A stretch of DNA of 64,000 bases from Liopterus haemorrhoidalis (Eukaryota > Arthropoda > Insecta > Coleoptera > Dytiscidae), in contig OZ020612.1 of NCBI GenBank assembly GCA_963971575.1, forward strand, positions 31,537,916 through 31,601,915, written 5' to 3'. This document shows positions 54,031 to 63,860 of the stretch, piece by piece. The first letter of the stretch is position 1. The number at the start of each line of letters is the position of its first letter. The position numbers and the translations under genes were made by a program. The notes beneath the pieces are model-generated. The model was not told the origin of the DNA. It did not search any database and saw only the letters and a list, made by a program, of their open reading frames with translations.

Positions 54031-54775
54031 TTGGATTCGTTTTTAGGCATACAAATCAAGCCACGGAAATCAGGTCTGTTTGTTTCACAACGAACATACG
54101 TTGAGAAAATTCTACAACGTTTTGGTATGGCCGATTACAAGCCGACAAAGACACCCACTGATAATGGACAACTAAACGACGTGTCTGATGAGGCTCTTGA
54201 CAGCACTGTTCCGTATCGCTCGGCAATAGGATGCTTGATGTACCTGGCTTGTGCTACTCGCCCAGATATTGCATACGCCGTCTCGAAGGCTGCTCGATCT
54301 ATGGTTGAACCTACCTCATCCAACTGGATCTCTGTCAAACGGATTTTTAGGTATCTACGTGGTACCTCTTAGGTATCTAACGATGAACTCTGTGCTTACT
54401 CCGATGCTGCCTTCGCAGGTGACAACAAAACTCGACGTTCAACCAACGGTTTTGTCTCATTGATCGGTGGTACAGCTGTAACATGGAGGTCTCAGTTACA
54501 AAAGTCAGTCGCGCTATCTACCACAGAAGCGGAATTCGTCTCTGCAAGTGAAGGTGCTAAAGAACTAGTGTGGCTTAATAGACTAATGTTAGAACTTAGT
54601 AGAAAAACTGATGTGCCTATGTTATTTGTGGACAATGCGAGCGCAATTAAACTAGTGAAAAACCCAATTAAACTAGGAGTTTCATAAGCGCTCCAATTCA
54701 TAAGTTCGCTATTACTTCATACGTGAACTTTATCAAAACCACGCCTGTGCCACTGGTATAGAAAAATTTCGACAC
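54031..54775 (+). pseudogene. Copia element 2: RNase H region
   Basis: 54031-54372 gives DSFLGIQIKPRKSGLFVSQR, YRSAIGCLMYLACATRPDIA and RIFRYLRGTS, stop at 54370. The next part is in the frame 54388-54687 with GTAVTWRSQLQKSVALSTTEAEF and LFVDNASAIKLVKNP. After a small deletion the remainder (to about 54770) is recognisable in another frame. The polypurine tract and 3' LTR are not found; the THAP gene region begins instead. Confidence 0.85.
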
Positions 54776-54988
54776 GGCCCCCTTCACGCCGTCCCTGGAT
54801 GCAGCATGTTATGTTTCACTTTGCCGCTAGGCAGCAGTAGTGTTGTGTAGTTCCCATTGGTTGTTCCCCTTCTCTACCTCCATAGTTTATTTAAAATAGC
54901 TGCCGAAGTTGACAGATTTTATATAATAAATCTCGAATCTTCGAATTTTCTTATTGTTATTCTGTTTTTGTGGTTTTCGTTCCACGAC
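54776..54988 (+). other. GC-richer segment upstream of the THAP exon, possible promoter/5' UTR
   Basis: It follows the copia RNase H end and is less AT-rich than its surroundings (CGCCGTCCCTGGATGCAGC, TTTGCCGCTAGGCAGCAGTA). Its place in front of a donor-bearing start codon suggests the 5' end of the THAP gene. No motif proves this. The intron 54992-55674 contains a diverged MITE B-like stretch near 55440-55540. Confidence 0.3.
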
Positions 54989-56016
54989 ATGGTAAGTAGT
55001 ATCATTCATATTTATTTTATATATTTAACACGGCAAAAGTTACTATTTTTATTTTTTATACAAATGAAATGTTTACAGTAACAGTTTGAGTTATTGTCAT
55101 GTAAATTGGTAAAATGTAATTAGAACTAGAACATTGTCATTAGTCAATTATTTTGTTGCGTATTTTTTTTTTTTAGATCTGTAATTGTACTGATATTTTG
55201 GATGGTACATTCAGTACATCAATTTTATAATTAAGAAAGGCTAAAACAATTCAAAATTTGACTTTGCTATTCATTTAATTTCCTTTTACCGACATTATTT
55301 TCAAGGCTTGAAATGTACCGGAGCGGTGTTCCAGATTGTACAATTTTGCTCTTTGAGCCCTAATTATATTGCCTATGAGCCTATAATTAATTTCTTAGCT
55401 TAGTGGGCAACTAAATGTAATATTTACTGTGGAATTGGTCACGAGCTCCGTTTTTAATGATTAAAGTGGGCTTTTGCTAAACAAAATGATCAAAAGCTTA
55501 ATTCAAATCTAGTTCTGCACGAAGCTAAGAAATGAGCTTTATGTAGGCAATCAATAATTAATCTGATATGTTAATATGATTGCTGACATATAAAATAAAT
55601 TAGTTCCCTGAATCAGCCACACGGATTTACTTGACGTATTGACAAAAAGAATAACTGAATATTATTTGTTTCAGAGTAAAACGTCGAAATACTGTATAGT
55701 GCCTGGATGTACAAATTATGCCAATCGAAGTATGTTTACGTTTCCTACGAACCAGGCACTTAGGAACAAATGGCTGGAAGCCATTCCTAACATTGTGGAA
55801 GCACTGTCGCACTCTGTTTCGAGTAAGGGCTTTAGGTACTCAAGTCTAAAAAATTATAGAGTGTGTAGTGCCCATTTTAGAAGCGGCCAATTTTATATGC
55901 CGGAGCAAAAAAAGTTATTACCGCATCACGTTTCATTCTACAACAAATACCAGATTAGAATCAAAATCCACATGTCTTTAATCCATATTTTTGTTATAAT
56001 ATTACTCTCCCTGTAA
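54989..56016 (+). CDS. THAP-domain protein, start codon at the exon boundary
   Basis: Exon 1 would end with the start codon itself: CCACGACATG|GTAAGTAG (ATG 54989-54991, donor at 54992). The acceptor is TTATTTGTTTCAG at 55674, and exon 2 (55675-56016) begins SKTSKYCIVPGCTNYANRSM, giving 114 residues. The THAP signature is complete: C-x4-C, FPTNQALRNKWLEAIP with the conserved Trp, VCSAHF (C-x2-H), and the proline motif LLPHHV. The open frame upstream of the acceptor also has a Met at 55639, but the splice model gives a start exactly where a THAP domain needs it. Exon 2 reads on 30 residues past the domain to a stop, so it may be a cut-off P-like or host gene. Role: probably DNA binding only. 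Confidence 0.6.
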
Positions 56017-56030
56017 TATAGAGCATTATA

Positions 56031-56411
56031 GGATATTCTAAACGTTTAAGCGTAACTAAATGGAATTTTTATGTTAATTTTAAATTAAAAATATGTTTAA
56101 TTATAAATTATCACGAGCCAACTTTTTAATTATTGAATTGGGCTAAACACAACGATCAAAAGTATCATTTAATCGATTACTAGTTGCCAAAATCTATAGT
56201 TTGTTTATTTGATTTAAGCAGAACTAGATTTGGAAAATTAGTAACTAGTAACTTTTAACGTTTAAATGTGGCTTTCGATCATTTTTTTTAGCAGAAGCTC
56301 ACTTAAATCGTTAAAGGATCAGCTCGTGACAACATACAAATAAAATCCATCTAGTTCCTCTGAAACGTTTGGAATAGCCTATAATTCCGCTTAAACCAAA
56401 GAAACGGGCTT
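56031..56411 (-). mobile_element. MITE family B-related, outer element
   Basis: GGATATTCTAAACGTTTAAG at the left and TTCCGCTTAAACCAAAGAAA at the right, next to TA. The middle is interrupted at a TA by a second member. Confidence 0.55.
56199..56379 (+). mobile_element. MITE family B-related, nested inside another
   Basis: 181 bp, from GTTTGTTTATTTGATTTAAG to CGTTTGGAATAGCC, TA at 56197-56198 and 56380-56381. The surrounding MITE reads on across it. Confidence 0.6.
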
Positions 56412-56436
56412 TAGTTTTAAAGCTATGTTACATGTA

Positions 56437-56663
56437 TGCTGTTCACTTTTGTAAAAACAAACTTAAAGGAAATTTTGATTTCAATAGTTTGCACCTTTGA
56501 AATTGTATGTCATGTTGGTATTGAAAAATGTTTATATCGTAATTATAATGATCATAACTAACAATTCTGAAGTCTGTTTTACAGCGTTTTTTTTTTTTTT
56601 TTTCAATAATACACTATAAAAGTAACCAAAATAACCAGATCTGGTGTGTCCTTACAAAAGTGA
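56437..56663 (+). mobile_element. MITE family C, decayed copy lacking the last bases
   Basis: Left end TGCTGTTCACTTTTGTAAAA after TA; it ends at TTACAAAAGTGA without the final ACAGCT. Part of the interior is replaced by a T run at 56587-56604. Confidence 0.8.
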
Positions 56664-56667
56664 TATT

Positions 56668-56796
56668 CTGTGATCAAAACGGTGACACTAATATAGATCA
56701 TGTGTGTTCCGAAGATCAACTCGGAGACATGTTCACCAAACCCCTAAATTCAATTCATTTTAGAAAAATGTGTTCTAAAATTGGGCTTAGTGAATG
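56668..56796 (+). pseudogene. Copia element 3: last part of RNase H
   Basis: Encodes IDHVCSEDQLGDMFTKPLNS and HFRKMCSKIGLSE with a stop near 56796, the standard C-terminal end of copia pol. TTTAGGGGGTAGTA, a polypurine tract, follows at about 56817. The sequence differs from elements 1 and 2, and everything upstream is missing. Confidence 0.8.
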
Positions 56797-57009
56797 ACAC
56801 TTTTAACATGGTTCAGTTTAGGGGGTAGTATTAAAATAAGTAAACTTAACCATTGTAGTAGAATATATTTTGTTTTTGTACAGGTCGTGCCATCTGTTGA
56901 GTTCTGTGTGAACCACACGACCTAATCTGTGTTGTTAATGTTAATGTTCTGTAGTTGCTTTTAGACAGTTCGGTTATGTACATTTATGTTCATCACACAC
57001 TGTATTGTA

Positions 57010-57973
57010 CAGGTGGGCCTTATTTTACGCCGGTTGGCAGCGACCTTAAAATAACGCCGCTTTGAAACAGTTGAACGTCGGAGTCGGGTGTCGACAATTC
57101 AGGGGTCGAAGCGGGGATGTCTCGTGGTTTACGCAGTCGCAGTAATCGCACTACTGAGACGTATTCAGTTGTAAAATAAATTTAACTCGCTTAAGAGTTT
57201 CTGCTTTATGATATGTACATATTTAAATTTAAATAAATCTAAATCTAATATTTAATATAATCTAAATTTAATAATTTTTAATTTTTCTATATTATTTTTA
57301 TTAACTTACTTTTAAAATTTAATTTAAAATTATTGAATAATAATTATAATTTTCATTTATACCAATGGAAGATATATCTACAAAACACGATAGAAAACAA
57401 CGTAGGTCTATTTCGATTGAGACAAAAATTGAAGTTATTAAAAGAATAGAGAATGGTGAAACTCGTCCGAAGATTTGTAGATGCCTAAACTTACCTCCAT
57501 CAACGGTGACTACAATAATGAAAAATGCAGATAAAATTAAAAAATTAAGACATTTGCAAGACAGATCATGATTGCGAACGCAGTTCAACTATAATAAAAA
57601 AATATCAAAACATCTATGGAACCTTACATAAGCCTTCTGCGTGAAAAAAAAAAAAAAAAATAAAGAAAAATAAATTTTTAATATTCTTTCAAAGGTTTTG
57701 TTTTTATTTTTGATTATAATTTTGATTTCTGTTTTAATTTTTGTTTATTTGTATCGTATTGTTGCATTGTATTGTATGTTCTGTAATAATATTATAATTT
57801 TCTATATATATAAGTAATAAATAAAGAAAAAACAAAAATAATTCAAAAAAAAAACAAAAATATTAATTCGAATAGAATGTTAATCCGTCTCTGGAATGAA
57901 CATTCTTTGCTTTGATTTGCGCCGCTTTATTTTGCGCCGGTACGTAACACCGGCGTAAATCGAGGCCCACCTG
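57010..57973 (+). mobile_element. pogo/Tigger-like transposon derivative
   Basis: Ends CAGGTGGGCCTTATTTTACG and the inverse CGTAAATCGAGGCCCACCTG, TA at 57008-57009 and 57974-57975. TA duplication, CAG-type ends and an encoded pogo-type HTH agree on pogo/Tigger. 964 bp, so the DDE part is missing. The region 57600-57900 is simple A/T-rich sequence. Confidence 0.85.
57365..57571 (+). CDS. HTH (psq/CENP-B N-terminal type) protein of the pogo derivative
   Basis: 68 residues: MEDISTKHDRKQRRSISIET, then KIEVIKRIENGETRPKICRC and LNLPPSTVTTIMKNADKIKK. This is the Psq-type helix-turn-helix that opens pogo and Tigger transposases and CENP-B, where it binds the element ends. A stop follows at once, so neither the second HTH nor the DDD catalytic domain is made. 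Open and with a good start. It could be a translated DNA-binding peptide or just a relic. Confidence 0.7.
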   Translation: MEDISTKHDRKQRRSISIETKIEVIKRIENGETRPKICRCLNLPPSTVTTIMKNADKIKKLRHLQDRS

Positions 57974-58046
57974 TAATTGTATTAGTTCTTGTTCTTTATT
58001 AATAAATTAGTGTGTAAATCAATCTGAATCATTATTTACCATAACA

Positions 58047-58495
58047 ATTGCTTGTATTTTCATAAAAAGGATGCCCTCTTTAAATCGGAGAGTCAAACCC
58101 AAATTTATTTCGTTCCGGTTTACGGTTACGTTCCAAGTAAATATTTTTCGTTGCAGTTTCAATCCGTCTAAAAATTTCGGTTCGAATAACAAGTTAAAAT
58201 CGAGTCTAACATCAAATAATTACCGGTATAAATTTTGGTTTAATTTTATTTACCAAATTCCCTTCTAATTCATGTTTTTCAATTATAAAATTGAAAATAC
58301 AAAAAAAAATAGAACAATTAAAAACAGATTATTTTATTATCAAAAACGAAAACAAAATACAATTTAGGAACATAGAAATGAAAATACAAAGACATATTGC
58401 ACGTAAATACAATAAAATTGTAACAAATTAGGAGGAAATTACAAATATAATTAATATAAATATATAAATATAAATAATATAACAAATATAACACA
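58047..58495. other. AT-rich sequence, nothing recognised
   Basis: Between the copia 3 LTR and the hAT-like relic. A short open frame at 58071-58268 has no recognisable content. Confidence 0.4.
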
Positions 58496-58752
58496 CAGGA
58501 CCGGATTAAGGGGGTGTCAAGACAGTCAGTTGCCTGGGGCGCCAAATGCAAGGAGTTGCGAAAATTTTGGTTGAAGACTTATTTTTTACTCAACAAATAT
58601 TTTTGACAGCAATTAACAACTTAATTTTCAGCGCCTCTAAAAATTTGGGTTTAGCTGGTTAGTAACTATAACTTAATTTTTGCGTAATTATGCACATCTT
58701 GGGGCGCCATATAAGGATGCCCGCGGCGCGAAAATACTTTATTTCGACCCTG
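58496..58752 (+). mobile_element. hAT-like MITE relic
   Basis: CAGGACCGGATTAAGGGGGT on the left and ATTTCGACCCTG on the right, with GGGGCGCC blocks inside, a layout common in hAT MITEs. The flanking octamers ATAACACA and ATTACAAA agree at 6 of 8 positions. Its right half is duplicated at 59250-59385. Confidence 0.5.
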
Positions 58753-60240
58753 ATTACAAACAGTTCATATAATCACAATTATAGAGACGAAAAACGTTAA
58801 TAAATAATATGAATTTTTCTCTTATAAGAATCTATAATATAATACGCCAACGTGTGTCCCTGGGTGCGTGCTATGACGTGAAAATCGAAATATTCGAAAT
58901 ATTCCGAAGATTGCCGAAGTGTCATTAGCTATAACTTGACTAAAAACATTTTAGTATTTTTCAGCGGCTGGTATTTATTTTATCTGAATTTAATAAAATA
59001 ACATATAGAAATGTCTAGGGTTTCGTAGGCATAAACAAGAAACTCTAGACACTCCTATATACTTTGACCGATATGAACAATATTTTGCAGATTTATTATC
59101 TAAGAATCTTCGAATATAATTCCATTTAGAAATGTCTAGGCTTTCGTAGGCATAAACAAGAAACTCTAGCTACTCCTATATGCTTTGACCGATATGAACA
59201 ATATTTTGCAAATTTATTCTCTAAGAATCTACGAATATAATTACCACTTAATTTTCAGCGCCTCTAAAAATTTGGGTTTAGCTGGTTAGTAACTCCAACT
59301 TAATTTTTGCGTAATTATGCACATCTTGGGGCGCCATATAAAGATGCCCGCGGCGCGAAAATACTTTATTTCGACCCTGATTACACACAGTTCATATAAT
59401 CACAATTATAGAGACGAAAAATGTTAACAAATAATATGAACTTTTCTCTTATAAGAATCTATAATATAATACGCCAACGTGTGTCCCTGGGTGCGTGCTA
59501 TGACGTGAAAACAAATTTGAAGCAAGATTGCGAAATGTAACGAAATATTCCGAAGCTTGCCGAAGTGTCATTAGCTATAACTTGACTAAAAACATTTTAG
59601 TATTTTTCAGCGGCTGGTATTTAATTTATCTGAATTTAATAAAATAACATATAGAGATATATCTATATGTTATTTTAGGGTTTCGTAGGCATAAACAAGA
59701 AACTCTAGACACTCCTATATACTTTGACCGATATGAACAATATTTTGCAGATTTATTATCTAAGAATCTTCGAATATAATTCCATTTAGAAATGTCTAGG
59801 CTTTCGTAGGCATAAACAAGAAACTCTAGACACTCCTATATACTTTGACCGATATGAACAATATTTTGCAAATTTATTCTCTAAGAATCTACAAATATAA
59901 TTACATATAGAAATGTCTAGGGTTTCGTAGATATAAACAAGAAACTCTAGATATTCCTATATGCTTTGACCGATATGAACAATATTTTGCAAATTTATTC
60001 TCTAACAAACTGCGGATAAAATTACATATAGAAATGTCTAGGGTTTCGTAGGCATAAAGAAGAAACTCTAGATACTCCTATATCCTTTGACTGATATGAA
60101 CAATAATTTGCAGATTTATTCTCTAAGAATCTCGGGATAAAATAACATACAGAAATATCTAGGGTTTCATAAGCATAAACGAGAAACTCTTTTATCCTTT
60201 GACCGATGTGAATGATATTTTACAGATTTATCCTCATATA
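58608..60240. repeat. Minisatellite of ~119-bp units with a ~640-bp higher-order repeat
   Basis: The unit AGAAATGTCTAGG-GTTTCGTAGGCATAAACA and TTTGACCGATATGAACAATA recurs at about 59007, 59128, 59670, 59791, 59909, 60027 and 60145. On top of this, 58608-59246 (hAT right half, ACTTAATTTTCAGCGCC, GTGTGTCCCTGGGTGCGTGC, two minisatellite units) is repeated at 59247-59890. The last unit is decayed. Confidence 0.85.
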
Positions 60241-60540
60241 ATACTGACCTTATTTTTTATTTACACGATTATTTAAACTGATTTGAGATATTTTTGAATA
60301 CATTTTGGTAAAAATGGTAAATTAATGTATAAATAAATTAAACGTTTTAAATTACCTTTATTTTCAAAAATGTAAATGTAATGCATTGAGTAAAACTCGC
60401 CTTAGTATATGCTGTTCACTTGAAGTAAGGCACTTCATGAAGTAAGGCATATGGCTAGAGAAAGATGTCAGAGGTGTCGAGCAAGTTCCACATTAAGGTA
60501 AGGATGTGTTTGCCAACATAGTTGGCAACAGGTGCACTAA
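60241..60540. other. AT-rich sequence, nothing recognised
   Basis: Only a short imperfect repeat AAGTAAGGCACTTCATG around 60424-60450 stands out. Confidence 0.4.
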
Positions 60541-60543
60541 TAT

Positions 60544-60625
60544 AGAGTAATTTCAAACAGTACTAGAACACCTAGTACAATATTTGACCACCAGACTACG
60601 TATTCGAGCGTGTCAGTTCTCAATA
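60544..60625 (+). mobile_element. MITE family E, right-end fragment
   Basis: Matches 47770-47848: CAATATTTGACCACCAGACT through GAGCGTGTCAGTTCTCAA. Confidence 0.8.
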
Positions 60626-60637
60626 AAATTAAAGTTA

Positions 60638-60795
60638 CAGTCTATTCCAAAAGATTAGGCGGAACTAACCGGAATTTCCATTTTTGTAAGTTGTCATTAG
60701 CTACTTTTTATATATTGAAGTTGGCTTTTCCTGAACAAAATGATCAAAAACTAGAATTGAAAATCTAGTTCCGCCTAAACCAAAGGAACATACTT
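60638..60795 (-). mobile_element. MITE family B, complete, inverted
   Basis: 158 bp, CAGTCTATTCCAAAAGATTA to CCAAAGGAACATACTT, TA at 60636-60637 and 60796-60797. Confidence 0.8.
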
Positions 60796-61445
60796 TATCT
60801 ATATAATAATGCTTAATTTTCAGTTAAATATATCAATTGAATAAATATGCTGGTATTTAATAATAATAATAATAAATATTAATATTACTTTCACAGTTTT
60901 AAGAGAAAAAAGGGTAACTATAATTTGGCATCCTACACCACTTCTTTATTATAAATGCATGAACAATGATATACAATTTTAATTGGACTAATATAGGGGA
61001 AAATAAAGTACTGTGCACCTAAAAACTGGGTAATTACGTTAGGTTTAGTTAGTAAAAGTCTAGGACAGCAGAAGCCGAAAAACTCGAAGTAAGCTTAAAG
61101 GAGTTTGTGAAAATAGCGGTGTAGGATGTAATTCTGTAGTTTTACCTTTATTTCTTTGTGTTTTATTGAAGTGAAAACTTCTCTGGGCACCACATACAGA
61201 AAATTTTAGCTGGGAACGAATGAGTTTGACCTGTCAGGTCTCGAAGTGAAACGCTCATTCGGTTTCCCCGAGTTTATCCGAGCGAGAATGAAACAAATGC
61301 TTTTATTCGAGTAAACTCAAGGAAGCCGAGTTTAGCCGAGCGAGGCAGTCAGATAATCCGAAAATCTCTGGCTGGTTCGGGTTTACATTCTAATATAGTG
61401 ATTTTAACTGCAATTTGATAATATAATTTTCAAAAATTCGAGCCA
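60796..61445. other. Unassigned sequence with repeated CGAG/CCGAG motifs
   Basis: No gene recognised. 61225-61375 is rich in short CCGAG, GCCGAG and CCGAGCGAG words, unlike the AT-rich surroundings. Confidence 0.35.
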
Positions 61446-61860
61446 CGATTTTTACCGACCGCCAACATATATAGGTAAGGAAGGTAGTGTGATCATACCG
61501 ATTTTGACATTTCGAGATTTCGATGGATCTCCACGAATTGAGGGGACCTTACATAATGTTTTGACTATTTTTAGCATAATGTCTGTCGGTCTGTCTGTCT
61601 GTGTACACGTGCAGAGCGAATTCGGCTAAATGGATTTTTATGAAACTTCATATTTAAGCTTTTGACATCAATGGCAAAAGTTGATTAACTTTTGGCGAAC
61701 ATCGGTTTACTAGAAATGGAAATTTACTCGTGTCGATTTTAAGATTTTTGCGAATATTTCACAACAGAAAAATATTTCGAAAAAAATTATTTAACAAAAG
61801 TTGCTACAAAAGCAATAAATAGCACTTTTTGATAAAACGAAAAAAATTTGAAAAAATTTT
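61446..61860 (+). repeat. Dispersed repeat F, copy 1
   Basis: Begins TTACCGACCGCCAACATATA and includes GTCTGTCGGTCTGTCTGTCT and ACACGTGCAGAGCGAATTCG. About 90% like 63433-63860. No coding sequence. Confidence 0.85.
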
Positions 61861-62128
61861 CATATTTTTTTCAAAGTATCTACAGAGTGATTATTTAATG
61901 GCGAGACGACGTCACTGAATTTTACGTGCCTCCTAGCAGAAATATTGGTGAGTACTATGACATAATAACCTAAAATTTGATTATGAAGAAAAAAATGATG
62001 ACACGTATACGCATGCGTCCCAGTGTAGCGGGAAACAAGGATTTTAAAATAAGGTTGTTTACCACTGTTGTGTTTACATATATTTATATGCAGCGGACGC
62101 ATTTTTAAATACATTGAAAATTACTGTT

Positions 62129-62253
62129 ATGTGCTTAATTTGCAATAAAATATTTTCAAAACAATATAATTTAAATGTCAATTTAAAAAGTATTCATAAG
62201 ATAAACTTTAATGGTAATCGACGAATTTGTAAAAACTTTACAAATAACCCTTG
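62129..62253 (+). pseudogene. C2H2-type zinc finger fragment of the MULE
   Basis: MCLICNKIFSKQYNLNVNLK followed by SIHK: Cys-x2-Cys, the hydrophobic core and a single visible His of a C2H2 finger, stop at 62251. Such fingers precede the transposase in some insect MULEs. The frame differs from the downstream part. Confidence 0.55.
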
Positions 62254-62273
62254 AAGAATCAAAATTTATATAA

Positions 62274-62830
62274 ATGTTACCAAGAGCAATAGATTTTTTA
62301 CTTTCGGACAATGATATCAAAAAATTTGGTGAATATATTTTCACAAATTATTATGAGAAGCCCAATCTTTGGGCTTATACTTATAGAAAACGTTTAAAAA
62401 TTAACACTAATATTCACCTTGAATCCATGCATAAAACTTTAAAGTATTTTTATTTAGAAGCAAGAAATGTGCAACGTTTAGATAAAGGTATTTTTGCAAT
62501 TGTGAATTTAATTCGAGATAAAATTACAGACAGAATAATAAAAAATATTAAGGGAAAAAATTATTCTCAGATTGGAAACATAATTAAAAGGCACCGATTT
62601 GCATTAACTTTGGAATATGATATAAGAATAACAGCATCAAATAAATTTCTAGTAATTGGAGAAAAGAACTATGAAGTCACTAAACTTAAATCTTTATGCT
62701 GTAAATTAATATGTATTTTTTTTTAACATCTGCGTCCATTCATACAGTTGTGAATGTCCTGATTATTACATTAAACATACAATATGTAAACATATTCATT
62801 TTGTTCATTTAAAATACGGAGATTCTTTGA
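62274..62830 (+). pseudogene. MULE transposase, C-terminal part and SWIM finger
   Basis: 62274-62726 is open for 150 residues: KFGEYIFTNYYEKPNLWAYT, then KINTNIHLESMHKTLKYFYL, in which the Glu after TN fits the last acid of the MULE DDE site, then RLDKGIFAIVNLIRDKITDR. After a stop and frame change, 62749-62815 encodes a SWIM finger (CECPDYYIKHTICKHIHF, CxC...CxH). The first two catalytic acids are absent. Such C-terminal SWIM fingers are standard in MULE transposases. The rest to 63230 is AT-rich with scattered stops. Confidence 0.75.
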
Positions 62831-63432
62831 AGTTTCATAAAGAAATACGCAATAATTAAAATACGACACAAACATTAAAGAAAAATAACAACACACCAAA
62901 TGATACATATGTAAAAGTAAATGCAATGTTGAAAGAAATACAAGATGACTGTGTAAAATTGATGGAATATAATGATACGGAAACTTTAACAGAAGTGAAG
63001 GACTACTTAAAAAAAATTAAAAACTTCATGAAAATTAATAAAGAAAAGAAAAAAACTGAAATGCCATATAGATACGAGAAAATTTGAACCAATTAAAAAA
63101 AAAATAATAAACAAATTTCTCTATTTAGTACCAAGAAAAAAAGTGAAGAAGTTGCATATTTAAAAAAATAAAATAAACGACGCAAGAGTAACAAAATATT
63201 ATTGAAAAAATACGGAAGTAACTTTTTTTTTGTCTTAACTGTGTAAGCAGTTACACGCACACACGTGTACTCCGCTCAGTCATTTTGAAGCATGCGCACA
63301 TGTGTCAATCGAGCGTCAGATTTATCCTCTCATAAAAAAATGCAGGCATAATCGCCTGCTACGATGTGTATGAAACGGCAAATTATTAAAATTTCCAGTG
63401 ACGTCGTCTCGCCGTTAAATAATCACTCTGTA

Positions 63433-63860
63433 TTACCGACCGCCAACATATATAAGGGAGGTATTGTGATCATACCAATTTTGACGTTTCGAGATTTCGA
63501 TGAATCTCCACGAATTGAGGTCCCTACATAACGTTTTGACTATTTTTAGCATGATGTCTGTCGGTCTGTCTGTATGTGTACACGTGCAGAGCAAATTCGG
63601 CTGAAAAGATTTTTATGAAACTTCATATATAAGCTTCTGCCATCAATGGCACGAGTTGATCAACTTTTGGTAAAAATCGGTTGACTAAAAATGGGAGTTT
63701 ACTCGTGTCGATTTTAAGATTTTTGCGAATATTTCACAACAGAAAAATATCTCGAAAAAAATTATTAAACCAAAGTTGCTATAAAAGTAATAACTAATAA
63801 CTTTTATTTGAGACGTTTTTTGATAAAACGAAAAATTTCGAATAATTTATGTAAAATTTT
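63433..63860 (+). repeat. Dispersed repeat F, copy 2
   Basis: Starts at TTACCGACCGCCAACATATA right after the MULE. Colinear with 61446-61860 to about TTTTTGATAAAACGAAAA. Confidence 0.85.

Larger units (their letters stand above)
56826..58046 (+). repeat. Copia element 3, 3' LTR interrupted by a pogo derivative
   Basis: Starts after the polypurine tract and ends approximately at ACCATAACAATTG; about 255 bp net after removing 57010-57973. The terminal bases are uncertain because no partner LTR is present. Confidence 0.5.
61883..63430 (+). mobile_element. Deleted MULE-like transposon with 35-bp ends
   Basis: The first 35 bp (CAGAGTGATTATTTAATG and following) are the inverse of the last 35 bp with one mismatch. 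TA at 61881-61882 and 63431-63432 flanks it, rather than the 8-10 bp usual for Mutator elements. Coding remains are a C2H2 finger, the C-terminal part of a MULE transposase and a SWIM finger. 1548 bp, so most of the transposase is gone. It sits exactly between two copies of repeat F. Confidence 0.8.

Noticed and set aside
61446..63860. Reading the two F repeats as LTRs of one element.
   Set aside because: They are only about 90% alike, lack TG...CA ends, and the segment between them is a DNA transposon with its own terminal inverted repeats.
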